Positions 46,116 to 55,106 of a stretch of 64,000 nucleotides of DNA are shown here, piece after piece. Each line of letters begins with the position of its first letter. The first letter of the stretch is position 1. The DNA lies in assembly GCF_029193595.2 (NCBI RefSeq), contig NZ_CP135052.1, forward strand, positions 2,852,001 to 2,916,000. The letters run 5' to 3'. The notes below the pieces were generated by a model. That model searched no databases. It saw only the letters and a program-made list of their open reading frames with translations, and was not told the DNA's origin. A program made the translations under genes and the position numbers. This DNA comes from Providencia hangzhouensis (GTDB taxonomy: Bacteria; Pseudomonadota; Gammaproteobacteria; Enterobacterales; Enterobacteriaceae).

Positions 46116-47053
46116 TATTTTCCTCCCCAATTTTTACGCGGGTCAAAGTGCGTATGGCTCTCAGCCAACTTCTGCCATAGCGCATCCGACTCTGCATTAC
46201 TGCTATTCGGCATCACGATTTTTATAATCGCATACAGATCCCCAGCTGTGCCTTTATGTTTCAGCCCTTTGCCTTTAAGGCGTAATTTTTGGCCAGCTTG
46301 GCTATTAGCAGGAACGGTGATCACAATCGGGTCTTTTAATGTTGGAATGGTGACTTTAGTTCCGAGGGCTGCCTCCCATGGCGCAAGCGGCACGACCACT
46401 TCTAAATCATGGCCTTTGATATCAAATAATGGATGTGGTGCAATGCGGATGGTTATCCATAGATCGCCATTTTCACCGCCATTTTCCCCCGCTGTGCCTT
46501 GCCCTTTTAAGCGAATACGTTGCCCATCAATCACCCCTGCCGGGATAGTCACATTAAGTGTTTTGGGAACTTCATTTTCGATAAAACCAAAAGCGTTATA
46601 GACGGGTAAGTTATAGCTAATGGTACGTTTATGTGGTTCTTGGGTTTCTTCAAGGAAAACAGCCAGTTCAACTTCTAAGTCCTGCCCGCGGTGACTGCGT
46701 GTTTGCCTTGTGCCACCACGTGTACGTTGGGAAAACATCGATGAAAAAATGTCATCAAAACCACCCGCATCAAACCCTTGCTGAGAATATGTGTGGCTTT
46801 GTTGACCTTGGTTGGCTTGGTTAAAATAGGGATCATTTCTGTGCTCCCACATTTCATCGTATTCCGCGCGTTTTTCTTTGTCGCTGAGTACCGCCCACGC
46901 CTCTGCAATTTCTTTAAATCGCGCTTCTGCATTTGGCTCTTTACTGACATCGGGGTGATATTTTCGCGCTAAACGGCGATACGCGGTCTTAATGGTTTTT
47001 AAATCATCGGTGCGCTTAACACCCATGATGCTGTAATAATCCTTTAGTTCCAT
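46115..47053 (-). CDS. cbpA: Curved DNA-binding protein / DnaJ-like co-chaperone CbpA
   Basis: A class B J-protein that stimulates DnaK and binds curved DNA as cells enter stationary phase. 312 residues from ATG 47053. The J domain is at residues 1-70 with the HPD motif at 33-35 ([12 protein letters not shown]). A Gly/Gln-rich linker (about 75-110) follows with no zinc finger, then two CTD beta domains ([40 protein letters not shown]) and the C-terminal [13 protein letters not shown]. Other in-frame ATGs upstream (47059, 47107) are less like homologues. Confidence 0.96.
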   Translation of the reverse strand: MELKDYYSIMGVKRTDDLKTIKTAYRRLARKYHPDVSKEPNAEARFKEIAEAWAVLSDKEKRAEYDEMWEHRNDPYFNQANQGQQSHTYSQQGFDAGGFDDIFSSMFSQRTRGGTRQTRSHRGQDLEVELAVFLEETQEPHKRTISYNLPVYNAFGFIENEVPKTLNVTIPAGVIDGQRIRLKGQGTAGENGGENGDLWITIRIAPHPLFDIKGHDLEVVVPLAPWEAALGTKVTIPTLKDPIVITVPANSQAGQKLRLKGKGLKHKGTAGDLYAIIKIVMPNSSNAESDALWQKLAESHTHFDPRKNWGGK

Positions 47054-47262
47054 AGTCATATCTCGTTCACTTATCTGTTGAATAGAATTCTTATGGTATT
47101 TACCCAATTGGGTTAAACATCACAACGACCTTGAATTTAACTTAGGACATTTACGCAGTAATTGGAATAGCTAGGCCATGATAAAATTCCACAAAAAACA
47201 GGAAATTTACGCTATTTCAGGCTAAACCTATAAGAGTGCCGTTTGATTAATAGGGGAACTCT

Positions 47263-47712
47263 ATGGATGCTCTTGCCAATCGCCTGAACTATAAAGTCAA
47301 TTTTGCTATCTCTATTGAGGATTTTATTCGATTAATTCGCCAGTCACCATTTAAAGAAATGGTGCCAACCGATAATCTTACTCAATTAGATGCAATGCTG
47401 AATAACGCGGATTTATTGGTTAGTGCATGGGATGACGAACAGGTGGTCGGTTTTGTCCGCACGGTGACGGATTTTAGTTCTTGCTGTTATATCTGCGAAC
47501 TGGCCGTTGATATGCATTATCAAAAACACGGTATCGACCGCCAATTAATGCGCCTCGTCGCTGAAGAACTCCCCGCCGACTGCCAGATTTTATTTTTCTC
47601 CACCGACAGCAACCTCACCGAATACTTAAAACTGGGGTTCACCCAATCCCCAAGAGCATGGCACACCACGGCAGAGAATTTTTTGGTTAGATCCGCAGAG
47701 TTGGATGAATAA
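47263..47712 (+). CDS. GNAT family N-acetyltransferase
   Basis: A 149-residue acetyltransferase. The acetyl-CoA fold is visible: VVGFVRTVTDFSSCCYICELAVDMHYQKHGIDRQLMRLV spans the beta4-loop-alpha3 region, with a weaker pyrophosphate loop (HYQKHGID in place of the usual QxxGxG). A C-terminal tail ends in LGFTQSPRAWHT. Substrate unknown. Single gene with GGGGAACTCT upstream. Confidence 0.85.
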   Translation: MDALANRLNYKVNFAISIEDFIRLIRQSPFKEMVPTDNLTQLDAMLNNADLLVSAWDDEQVVGFVRTVTDFSSCCYICELAVDMHYQKHGIDRQLMRLVAEELPADCQILFFSTDSNLTEYLKLGFTQSPRAWHTTAENFLVRSAELDE

Positions 47713-47789
47713 TAGAAAGTAACATCGTTAAAAGCGTTGAAATATAATAGAAAAACAAATTTAAATAAGTTTTAAAAGTACTCGATACT

Positions 47790-47917
47790 GATGCTCTAAA
47801 TAATTCGTGCTACAGCTAGGCGGCAAGCTAGTTTAGCCCTAGGAGCATACACAAGTATGTGACTAGGGTGAACTAGTGAAGCCAACAACGCTGTGGTGCG
47901 AAGTATGACGAGCATCA
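47790..47917. repeat. ERIC element overlapping the end of fliA
   Basis: About 128 bp with core CCCTAGGAGCATACACAAG then TATGTGACTAGGG and flanks CTACAGCTAGGCGGCAAG and GAAGCCAACAACGCTGTGG. TGATGCTC at the left is exactly matched by GAGCATCA at the right (47910-47917). The fliA stop codon (47915-47917) lies inside the right terminal repeat. Confidence 0.9.
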
Positions 47918-48640
47918 CTTCAATTTGCCGCGGAGGCGTTTTACAGCCTGACTATGCAGCTGACTCACCCTTGACTCCCCCACCTCCAACACCGCGCCAA
48001 TCTCCTTCAGATTCAGCTCTTCTTGGTAATACAGCGTCAGCACCATCTTCTCGCGCTCTGGCAACTGCTCAATCGCGGCGGCTATTTGGTCGCGTAAACT
48101 GGAATCCAGCAACAAACTTAGCGGGTTACCGCCGTCACCTTCATCCATTTGTGGCTCACAGCTTTCCCCATGAATTTCATGCCACTCATCATAGGAAAAC
48201 AACTGGCTGTTATTAGTGTCTAGCAGCGCTTGGCGATACTCAGCAAGGTCAATATCCAGCGCTTTGGCGATTTCCGGCTCAGTCGCACTTCGCCCTAAAG
48301 ATTGTTCCAGCGCACCAATGGCTTTGGTCATTTCTCGTGCTTGGCGGCGCACACTACGCGGCACCCAGTCACGGCTGCGCAATTCATCTAGCATTGAGCC
48401 ACGAATACGCTGCACCGCATAGGTAGCGAACGATGCCCCTTGAGTCACATCGAAACGTTCCAATGCATGCAGTAAGCCTATGCCCCCCGCTTGAATTAAG
48501 TCGTCAATGTCAACACTAGCGGGTAGTCTAACTTGCAGTTTTAGGGCTTCATGGCGTATTAGAGGGTAATAACGCTCCCATAGGCTATTTTTATTAATCA
48601 CACCTTCGGCAGTATACAAATCACTCACAACCTGAATCAC
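47915..48640 (-). CDS. fliA: Flagellar sigma factor FliA (sigma-28)
   Basis: Directs RNA polymerase to late flagellar promoters. 241 residues. Region 2 shows VDIDDLIQAGGIGLLHALERFD and FATYAVQRIRGSMLDELRSRDWVPRSVRR. Region 3 is around EQSLGRSATEPEIAKALDI. The region 4 helix-turn-helix is LNLKEIGAVLEVGESRVSQLHSQAVKRLRGKL. Length and sequence match FliA of other enterobacteria. No fliZ follows; an ERIC element occupies the 3' end. Target promoters are visible before fliC and fliD. Confidence 0.96.
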   Translation of the reverse strand: MIQVVSDLYTAEGVINKNSLWERYYPLIRHEALKLQVRLPASVDIDDLIQAGGIGLLHALERFDVTQGASFATYAVQRIRGSMLDELRSRDWVPRSVRRQAREMTKAIGALEQSLGRSATEPEIAKALDIDLAEYRQALLDTNNSQLFSYDEWHEIHGESCEPQMDEGDGGNPLSLLLDSSLRDQIAAAIEQLPEREKMVLTLYYQEELNLKEIGAVLEVGESRVSQLHSQAVKRLRGKLK

Positions 48641-49246
48641 CCTTCAAGCTCTATAAAAGTTATTCATTATCTGTGTTGGTTTTGAATTCAATCCGTAGAG
48701 TAAGGCACTAAATATGGCTTTATTTGCCTTATCCTAAATAGGTAAAATTTGAATGATTACAATGTTAATTATTGTTTTAACACAATTTTTAGGGAATTTT
48801 ACTGGTAATACAAGAGAGAGTGGTTGTTTTATTGAGATGTGATTTTGTCATTAAATTGCAGATTTGGGCTTTAGACTTTGTTATTGACTAAATTAGCCTT
48901 CTTAAAGCAAGTAAAGTTATCGGTAAGCAGCAAGCTAGCTTAACACTAAGCATGATAACCAAAGTAAACATAGCACTAGATATGGGAAATAATGACAATG
49001 AAAATAATCAGATTAATGGATTATATATAAATAATATCATTATTAAATACAATTAATATTAATTAAACATTAAGTTAATTCGAACTAACAAGGTAAACAA
49101 CTTATTATTTGACAGATTTAACTTATATAATGTATTTTTACATTCACTAATGTAATAGCATATTAGTTTAATTAAAAAGTAAAATAGCATATAGATATTT
49201 TGAGGTTATTATCTTTTAATTTAAACTTAAATAATTAAGAAGAAAA
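48641..49246. other. AT-rich gap upstream of fliA
   Basis: 606 bp between divergent fliA and an MFS gene. No credible gene. A weak leftward sigma-28-like pair, TTAA-15-ACCGATAA (48917-48943 on the complement), lies about 280 bp before fliA and may contribute to its autoregulation; the match is imperfect. The remainder is AT-rich. Confidence 0.45.
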
Positions 49247-50434
49247 ATGATATACAAAATATATTTCTTTTATTTTTTCTATCTTTTCCCAATGTGGATA
49301 TCCAAAACACTACAACCCATCTATTGGGAACAGCAGGCGCAATTAACGTTATTTTCAATTTCATACGTAATGATGGCAATTGCGGGGGCCTGCTCACTAC
49401 TTTATGCCAAAGGGCTATCCCGATTTGGTACTAAGACTGGTTTAATTGTGGGCTTTTTACTGTATGGGTGTGGCCTTGTTCTTAGAGCCTATCCCACTGG
49501 GATGGCTATCGCCGTGACTTCAGGTTTGATGGCTGGGATGGGGGCGAGTATTATCGCTATTGCGCTAAAATCACTGATTTTTAATATTGATAAACAGGAA
49601 CAAAATAAAGTCCTGTTGCACACTGATAATTTAAGCACAGTAGCACAAAGCCTTGGGGCTTTTATTGCTGGGGGGCTAGTCACAATTTTATCGATTATTG
49701 ATCACCCCCCCTATCGTTCGGCTTTGTTAATTAGTGGAGGTATGGTACTAATCGCCATAATTGCCATCCCGTCATTAAAAATACCACTGAATAAAACACC
49801 ATTAGCTAAGAATCCCCCCCAAAAAACCACTTCATTTTTCCCTTTTCTCAGTAAAGCAGATTTAATTTTATTCATTGCATTTATTATCAGTGGCGCCAGT
49901 TGGGCACTGATCTTACCCATTATTCCGGTGTATTTAAAAAACATGCACTTTTCAGATACAAATGTTGGCCTAGTGCTATCATTAGGTGTGATCACCGGGC
50001 TAGTACTCAAGAACCTTTTTATGTTTATTTTTTCTGACAAAGATAAACCTATCTCATTACTCGTTTTTTCTGGTTTATGCATGCTGATGCTCTATGGTAT
50101 GTTTTGGTCAATAAAATTTAGTTCCCCGATTGTTTTCGCCATCTCGGTTATTGCCATGTATATGTTTAGAACCGTTTGCTCACTATTAATTAATTTGGTT
50201 GAGATGGAGATTGCACGCAAAGGAAATGCCGAGCATATTTTTGGTTTAATACAAACCGCATTTTTGACAGGGGATATCTTTGGTGGAATTGCCCTACCCT
50301 ATGCTTATGAGTCTGGTTTTCTGGTCAACACCCCTCTCGCTATTATTATTTTTATTCTGTTATCAAATATATTAATTTACAGCTGTGCAAAAGCCAGCAC
50401 TAAAACCATACAGAATTTACCTAAAAAACGCTAA
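49247..50434 (+). CDS. MFS transporter, substrate unknown
   Basis: A 395-residue inner-membrane protein with 12 hydrophobic segments in two halves split by a hydrophilic loop at about 180-200 (KIPLNKTPLAKNPPQKTT). The MFS motif A region reads YAKGLSRFGTKTGLIVGF. Motif B/C features are weak. It starts behind AAGAAGAAAA. It stands between fliA and fliC but has no known flagellar role and an ERIC element follows it. A drug or metabolite exporter is the usual role of such proteins. Confidence 0.82.
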   Translation: MIYKIYFFYFFYLFPMWISKTLQPIYWEQQAQLTLFSISYVMMAIAGACSLLYAKGLSRFGTKTGLIVGFLLYGCGLVLRAYPTGMAIAVTSGLMAGMGASIIAIALKSLIFNIDKQEQNKVLLHTDNLSTVAQSLGAFIAGGLVTILSIIDHPPYRSALLISGGMVLIAIIAIPSLKIPLNKTPLAKNPPQKTTSFFPFLSKADLILFIAFIISGASWALILPIIPVYLKNMHFSDTNVGLVLSLGVITGLVLKNLFMFIFSDKDKPISLLVFSGLCMLMLYGMFWSIKFSSPIVFAISVIAMYMFRTVCSLLINLVEMEIARKGNAEHIFGLIQTAFLTGDIFGGIALPYAYESGFLVNTPLAIIIFILLSNILIYSCAKASTKTIQNLPKKR

Positions 50435-50439
50435 AGCGA

Positions 50440-50560
50440 GCCCTAAATAGTTTGTACACAGGTAGGCGACGAAGGCGATTATCCCGAATCACGTACATAG
50501 GTACGTGATTCGGGTGACCTTGTGAAGCCAACACATCTACAACTTGAAATATGACGACCG
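50440..50560. repeat. ERIC element between MFS gene and fliC
   Basis: About 120 bp with core TCCCGAATCACGTACATAGG then TACGTGATTCGGG, and flanks CCCTAAATAGTTTGTACACAGG and GAAGCCAACACATCTACAACTTGAAATATGACG. The central stem is longer and more perfect than in the other copies. It starts 6 bp after the MFS stop codon. Confidence 0.88.
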
Positions 50561-50571
50561 TTCGATAAAGA

Positions 50572-50594
50572 AAAGGCCAGCATTGCTGGCCTTT
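50572..50594 (-). terminator. Terminator of fliC
   Basis: GGCCAGC (50575-50581), ATT, GCTGGCC (50585-50591) with A/T flanks. On the minus strand it ends in CTTTTC, 20 bp after the fliC stop. Confidence 0.85.
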
Positions 50595-50613
50595 ATAACT
50601 CACCAATTACGAA

Positions 50614-51924
50614 TTAACGTAACAGGCTCAGAACACCTTGTGGAACTTGGTTAGCTTGCGCTAACACAGCAGTACCTGCTTGTTGCAGGATCTGACCACG
50701 GCTCATGTTAGAAACTTCTGTCGCAAAGTCAGCATCTTGAATACGGCTACGTGCTGCACTCAGGTTGTTAACAGAGTTGTTCAGGTTATTGATAGTAGAC
50801 TGCATACGGTTTTGGATAGCACCTAAAGAAGAACGGAATGAGTCAACTTGTTTTAAAGCATCATCAATAGCAGCTAGAGGCTCATCGGAAATTCCCATTT
50901 TAACGTCAGTAGCGGTTGATAAATCTACTTTAGCAGGATCTAACTTTCCTGTACTTGAATCAAAATCAGTTCGTTTAACTTCATAATATTTATCATCTTT
51001 TTTCAGATAAAACTCACCTTTAATAGCTTGTCCTGTTTTTTCATCCATTTTTTGAATGAGTTCTTCACCGGCTCCCAATTCGATAGCATTCATGTCTTTC
51101 TTTTCAGCTATAACTTCAGTTGCATTCGTTGCTGCCACTGGAGTTCCTACTGGAGAAGAATATTTAAGGTTTGTTGTCGTTGCTATATCTAATTGGCCAT
51201 TATCTTTGAAATTATCTTCAGATAATTTTTTAAACTTACCAGTGCTTTCTTCATAATATAAATCACCATTATTATCTGCAAACACCTTACCAGTAGAACC
51301 CGTGTCGTCATATTTCACAGCTGCAGCTGGAGCACCATCAATTTTAACCTCTGTTGTAGCAAGGTCTTTAACTTGTTCACCAAGACGGCTTTTCACGCTT
51401 AAATCTAATTTATCAATATTTAATGTCGAGCTATCGATTTTTTGCAGGTTTATACCTATTGTTTCTCCATCATTAGCACCAACTTGAATATTTAATGTGC
51501 TTGTATCTTGCAATACTTTAACACCATTAAATTGAGTTTGTTCCGAAATACGGTTAATTTCATCCATACGCAACTTAACTTCATCTTTAATTGATTGAAT
51601 GTCAGAGTCTGAGTTTGAACCCGTTCTTGCCTGTACAGTCAGCTCACGAATACGTTGTAAGTTATCGTTGATTTCGTTAACTGCACCTTCCGCAGTTTGT
51701 GCGATAGAAATACCGTCGTTAGCATTACGTGCTGCTTGGGTTAAACCTTTAACGTTAGCTGTGAAACGGTTAGCAATCGCTTGGCCAGCTGCATCGTCTT
51801 TTGCGCTGTTAATACGTGAACCAGATGATAAACGCTCAATCGCCGTACCTAATACGCCTTGTGAACGGTTTAAGTTGTTCTGAGTCGTCAGAGACAAAAT
51901 GTTAGTGTTGATAACTTGTGCCAT
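50614..51924 (-). CDS. fliC: Flagellin FliC
   Basis: The filament subunit, exported by the flagellar type III apparatus. 436 residues from ATG 51924; the in-frame codon at 51945 is rejected because flagellins start MAQVINTN. The conserved D0/D1 N-terminus (about 1-170) has [23 protein letters not shown] and [16 protein letters not shown]. The variable middle (about 180-345) is Lys/Asp/Thr-rich. The conserved C-terminus (about 350-436) ends in [25 protein letters not shown]. Only one flagellin gene is present in the window. Transcribed from a perfect sigma-28 promoter. Confidence 0.97.
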   Translation of the reverse strand: MAQVINTNILSLTTQNNLNRSQGVLGTAIERLSSGSRINSAKDDAAGQAIANRFTANVKGLTQAARNANDGISIAQTAEGAVNEINDNLQRIRELTVQARTGSNSDSDIQSIKDEVKLRMDEINRISEQTQFNGVKVLQDTSTLNIQVGANDGETIGINLQKIDSSTLNIDKLDLSVKSRLGEQVKDLATTEVKIDGAPAAAVKYDDTGSTGKVFADNNGDLYYEESTGKFKKLSEDNFKDNGQLDIATTTNLKYSSPVGTPVAATNATEVIAEKKDMNAIELGAGEELIQKMDEKTGQAIKGEFYLKKDDKYYEVKRTDFDSSTGKLDPAKVDLSTATDVKMGISDEPLAAIDDALKQVDSFRSSLGAIQNRMQSTINNLNNSVNNLSAARSRIQDADFATEVSNMSRGQILQQAGTAVLAQANQVPQGVLSLLR

Positions 51925-51998
51925 GATGTGATCCTTATTATTCAAATTAATGCGTTAAGCCAAAATGCTTAACTTGATGAATTTCGTCAGCAACTAGG

Positions 51999-52025
51999 TT
52001 ATCGGCTACAAAAAAGTCCCCTTTA
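51999..52025 (-). promoter_or_regulatory. Sigma-28 promoter of fliC
   Basis: On the minus strand TAAA (52022-52025), a 15-bp spacer, GCCGATAA (51999-52006): an exact match to the FliA consensus, about 75 bp before the fliC start. Confidence 0.95.
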
Positions 52026-52220
52026 GGCTTTTTGATGAAAATTTTTATCTGTAAGGTTGAAAATGCCTTTGCAGCCCGCTTTTAATGCCATTATTTTTAA
52101 CATTTTCATTTTTAACATATCCATTTATTTTTATTAATTTTCTTATTATTTAATTTCAATAGGGATAATTACCTACTTTTCCAGTATCAGCTCTCGCCAT
52201 CACTCTTTTTCAGAATAGTC

Positions 52221-52247
52221 TAAAATTTTGCTCCGTTTTGCCGATAA
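52221..52247 (+). promoter_or_regulatory. Sigma-28 promoter of fliDST
   Basis: TAAA (52221-52224), a 15-bp spacer, GCCGATAA (52240-52247): an exact FliA consensus promoter, 57 bp before the fliD start. Confidence 0.95.
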
Positions 52248-52304
52248 GACTCTAAATAAATTTTATTTCAGAGTTTATGTCACAGACATAGAATAGGAGA
52301 AAAC

Positions 52305-53747
52305 ATGGCAGGAATATCCACACTCGGTATCGGGTCAAACTTAGATTTAAACGTACAAATGGACCAATTAGAAGCGATGGAGCGCCGTCGCTTAGAGCCA
52401 CTGACCACACAAAAAGCCAGCTATGATGCACAAATTAGCGCCTTTGGCAAAATGCAGTCGTCCTTAGAAAAACTAAAAAAAGCCGCCGAGGACTTAAAAA
52501 AATACGGCGATATCAGCACCACCAAAGTGAATGGCGAATACAAAGCCTTTGACGTGAAAACTGACGGCAAAGCGGTAGCGGGTGTACATGATGTGATAGT
52601 CACTCAGTTAGCAAAAGCACAAACTATCGCCACCAAAGGCACACCTAACAATAGCAATAAAGAATTGCTGGGCAATGGTGCACCTGAGCGAACCATTACC
52701 ATCACACAGCCGTCACAAAAAGAAGATAAAGATAAAATCGTTATCAAACTGGATAACGAGCACACCTCACTGATTGAAATTGCGGATGCCATCAATAAAA
52801 CTGATAAAGGCGTTTCCGCATCCGTCATCAAAGATAAAGACAATATCTATCACCTTGTCGTTACCTCTAAAAAAGAAGGTAGTGAAAACCGTATTAGTAT
52901 CAATGTGGAAGGCGATGACAAACTGGCTGCTATTCTTAATGTTGAGTCTGAAATTGATGCAGATGGTAAGGTTACCTTAAAAAATGCCGACACCAGTGGT
53001 ATGGTGCAAAAAGTGGCTCCACAAACCGCCTTACTAGAAATTGATGGTTTTAAATTAGAGTCGCAAACCAATGAAGCCAAAGACCTGTTTCCCGGTTTAA
53101 CCTTAACGCTGAAAAAAGAAAGCGAAGACGGTAAAGCTGACCACCTAATTGTTTCTGAAGATATCGAACCCGTCAAAGGTAAAATTAAAGCGTGGGTCGA
53201 TGCCTATAATGAATTCCAAACCTTAGCCAAAGAACTCACCAAATATACCCCAACGGAAAAAGGCACTGCGCCGGATAAAACTAATGGCCCACTGATTGGT
53301 GATTCCACTTTACGCATGATCCAAAGCACCTTACGCACGCAAGTTCGTATGCCACAAGCCAGTGGAGAAATTGATACTCTGAGCAAAATGGGGATTAAGC
53401 AAAAACTGGATGGCACCTTAGAAATTGATAATAAAGTGCTGGATAAAGTCCTCAAAGAAAACCCATCGAGTGCCAAAGTATTTTTTGCCGGTGACGGTAA
53501 AGAAACTGGTTTTGGGACTGAAAACTTTAACTACTTGAAAGACACCTTGGACAGCAAAGAAGGCACCCTGCACAACGCCACCGATGGTATCCAGAAGAAA
53601 AAGAAAAGCTTAGACAAACGGATTGAGCAGACCAATAAACAAATCGAAAACACCATGGACATGTACCGTCGTCAATTCCAAAACCTCGATAAAATGATGA
53701 CGTCACTGAACAGCACCAGTAATTCATTAGGCCGATTATTAGGCTAA
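52305..53747 (+). CDS. fliD: Flagellar hook-associated protein 2 (filament cap) FliD
   Basis: Forms the cap under which flagellin assembles. 480 residues. N-terminal AGISTLGIGSNLDLNVQMDQLEAMERRRLEPL and coiled region, a central domain (about 100-380; LDNEHTSLIEIADAINKTDKGVSASVI), and a C-terminal helix with KKKSLDKRIEQTNKQIENTMDMYRRQFQNLDKMMTSLNSTSNSLGRLLG. Starts behind AGGAGAAAAC. First gene of fliDST, divergent from fliC. Confidence 0.96.
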   Translation: MAGISTLGIGSNLDLNVQMDQLEAMERRRLEPLTTQKASYDAQISAFGKMQSSLEKLKKAAEDLKKYGDISTTKVNGEYKAFDVKTDGKAVAGVHDVIVTQLAKAQTIATKGTPNNSNKELLGNGAPERTITITQPSQKEDKDKIVIKLDNEHTSLIEIADAINKTDKGVSASVIKDKDNIYHLVVTSKKEGSENRISINVEGDDKLAAILNVESEIDADGKVTLKNADTSGMVQKVAPQTALLEIDGFKLESQTNEAKDLFPGLTLTLKKESEDGKADHLIVSEDIEPVKGKIKAWVDAYNEFQTLAKELTKYTPTEKGTAPDKTNGPLIGDSTLRMIQSTLRTQVRMPQASGEIDTLSKMGIKQKLDGTLEIDNKVLDKVLKENPSSAKVFFAGDGKETGFGTENFNYLKDTLDSKEGTLHNATDGIQKKKKSLDKRIEQTNKQIENTMDMYRRQFQNLDKMMTSLNSTSNSLGRLLG

Positions 53748-53765
53748 TACTTTTAGGTTAAAAAC

Positions 53766-54164
53766 ATGTATCAACGACACGCACAGCAAGCCTATCAGCA
53801 GGTCGATTTGGAGAGTGAAATCACCAATGCGACCCCATACCAACTGATCCAAATCCTGTTTAAAGGGGCGCTAAGTTCCCTAAAACGTGGGGAAATTTTT
53901 ATGCATCAGGGTAAGGTGGCTGAAAAAGGTAAAGAAATCTCAAAAGCTATCGACATCATTGACACAGGGTTAAAGCAGTCGTTAAATTATGAAGCTGGCG
54001 GCGAACTTGCAGAAAATTTAGCAAGTTTGTATGAGTATATGACTATGCAACTACTCCGTGCCAACCTCGAAAACAACGTGGCTTATGTCCAAGAAGTTTA
54101 CCAATTACTCTCCGATATCGCCTCTGCGTGGCAACAAATCGGTGCAAATGTGGATGAAAGATAA
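53766..54164 (+). CDS. fliS: Flagellin export chaperone FliS
   Basis: A helical cytosolic chaperone that binds the flagellin C-terminus and stops early polymerisation. 132 residues. QVDLESEITNATPYQLIQILFKGALSSLKRGE at the N-terminus and YEYMTMQLLRANLENNVAYVQEVYQLLSDIASAWQQI at the C-terminus are typical. 18 bp after fliD; its end overlaps the start of fliT. Confidence 0.95.
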   Translation: MYQRHAQQAYQQVDLESEITNATPYQLIQILFKGALSSLKRGEIFMHQGKVAEKGKEISKAIDIIDTGLKQSLNYEAGGELAENLASLYEYMTMQLLRANLENNVAYVQEVYQLLSDIASAWQQIGANVDER

Positions 54165-54543
54165 TCAGGTGGACAATAAAAATCCTATCGATTTACAAGA
54201 AATATACCGTAATGTCTTAGTATTAAGTGAAAATTTAGTTGCCTTAGCGCAATCCGGGGAATGGGAGACGTTGGTCTCCCGAGAGACAGAATATGTCCTT
54301 GCGGTGGAAAACCTCACCAAGTTAACGCAAGCGTTCGAAAAACAGCAGCCAATAACTGAAGAGTTTATTCAGTTATTGCATAAAATTATTGAAAATGAAC
54401 GCGTTACTAAAGAATATTTACAACAGCATTTAAACTTTTTAAGCAAAGAAATTAAGCAATTAGACCAAAAACGGGTACTCAATAATAGCTATGGCCAATT
54501 TGATGAGCCAGACACCCCGTTAGTCGTTCGCCCCATGGAATGA
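54154..54543 (+). CDS. fliT: Flagellar export chaperone FliT
   Basis: Binds FliD and, in enterobacteria, inhibits FlhDC. 129 residues if started at ATG 54154; ATG 54148 or GTG 54169 (behind TCAGG) are alternatives, since overlap with fliS blurs the choice. Helical protein with VLSENLVALAQSGEWETLVSRETEYVLAVENL, resembling FliT in length and pattern, though sequence identity to E. coli is low. Last gene of fliDST. Confidence 0.85.
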   Translation: MKDNQVDNKNPIDLQEIYRNVLVLSENLVALAQSGEWETLVSRETEYVLAVENLTKLTQAFEKQQPITEEFIQLLHKIIENERVTKEYLQQHLNFLSKEIKQLDQKRVLNNSYGQFDEPDTPLVVRPME

Positions 54544-54549
54544 ATTTAA

Positions 54550-54573
54550 GTGTCAGGCCAACAAGCCTGACAC
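54550..54573. terminator. Stem-loop between fliT and def paralogue
   Basis: GTGTCAGGC (54550-54558) pairs with GCCTGACAC (54565-54573) around CAACAA; a 9-bp perfect stem starting 7 bp after fliT, between convergent genes. Confidence 0.75.
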
Positions 54574-54596
54574 CCTCTTTCCTTCGGGATTACAGC

Positions 54597-55106
54597 CTAT
54601 TGTTGCTGCTTTAGACGTTGCTGCTTTTTCAGTTTTTTCAACAGCATATTGCGTTTTAACGGCGACAAGTGGTCAAGAAACACTTTACCGTGTAAGTGGT
54701 CAATTTCATGTTGCATGACAATTGCTAAAAACTCGTCACTATCCACTTCAAACGCTTTACCGTGCCTATCGTACGCTTTCACTTTAACGCGCAGGAAACG
54801 GTCTACATCCGCATAGATTTCCGGCACAGACAAGCACCCTTCTTGATAACTGGTTTCCCCTTCACTTTCGACGATTTCAGGGTTAACAAATACCATGGGC
54901 TCATCACGGTTTTCTGAAATATCAATCACCATAATGGATTTAGTTTCAGCAATTTGCGTGGCAGCAAGGCCAATGCCGTTATCCGTGCTGTACATGGTAT
55001 CTAACAAATCGTCGATTAAGGTTTGTACCGCAGCGAAATCCGTCACTGGGCTGCATTTAATACGCAGTCGTTCATCTGGAATTTCAATAATTTCTCTTAC
55101 TGCCAT
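54597..55106 (-). CDS. Peptide deformylase (probable second copy)
   Basis: Removes the N-formyl group from new proteins; metalloenzyme. 169 residues with all three motifs: GIGLAATQ (44-51), EGCLS (89-93, metal ligand C91) and QHEIDH (132-137, ligands H133 and H137, catalytic E134). N-terminus MAVREIIEIPDERLR is Def-like. The housekeeping def of enterobacteria lies beside fmt; this copy is alone, between fliT and an adhesin gene, so it is likely a paralogue. That is inference, as the rest of the genome is not seen. Confidence 0.92.
   Translation of the reverse strand: MAVREIIEIPDERLRIKCSPVTDFAAVQTLIDDLLDTMYSTDNGIGLAATQIAETKSIMVIDISENRDEPMVFVNPEIVESEGETSYQEGCLSVPEIYADVDRFLRVKVKAYDRHGKAFEVDSDEFLAIVMQHEIDHLHGKVFLDHLSPLKRNMLLKKLKKQQRLKQQQ

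Noticed and set aside
48960-49060. 24-codon frame rich in Asn and Ile
   Set aside because: No ribosome-binding site; low complexity.
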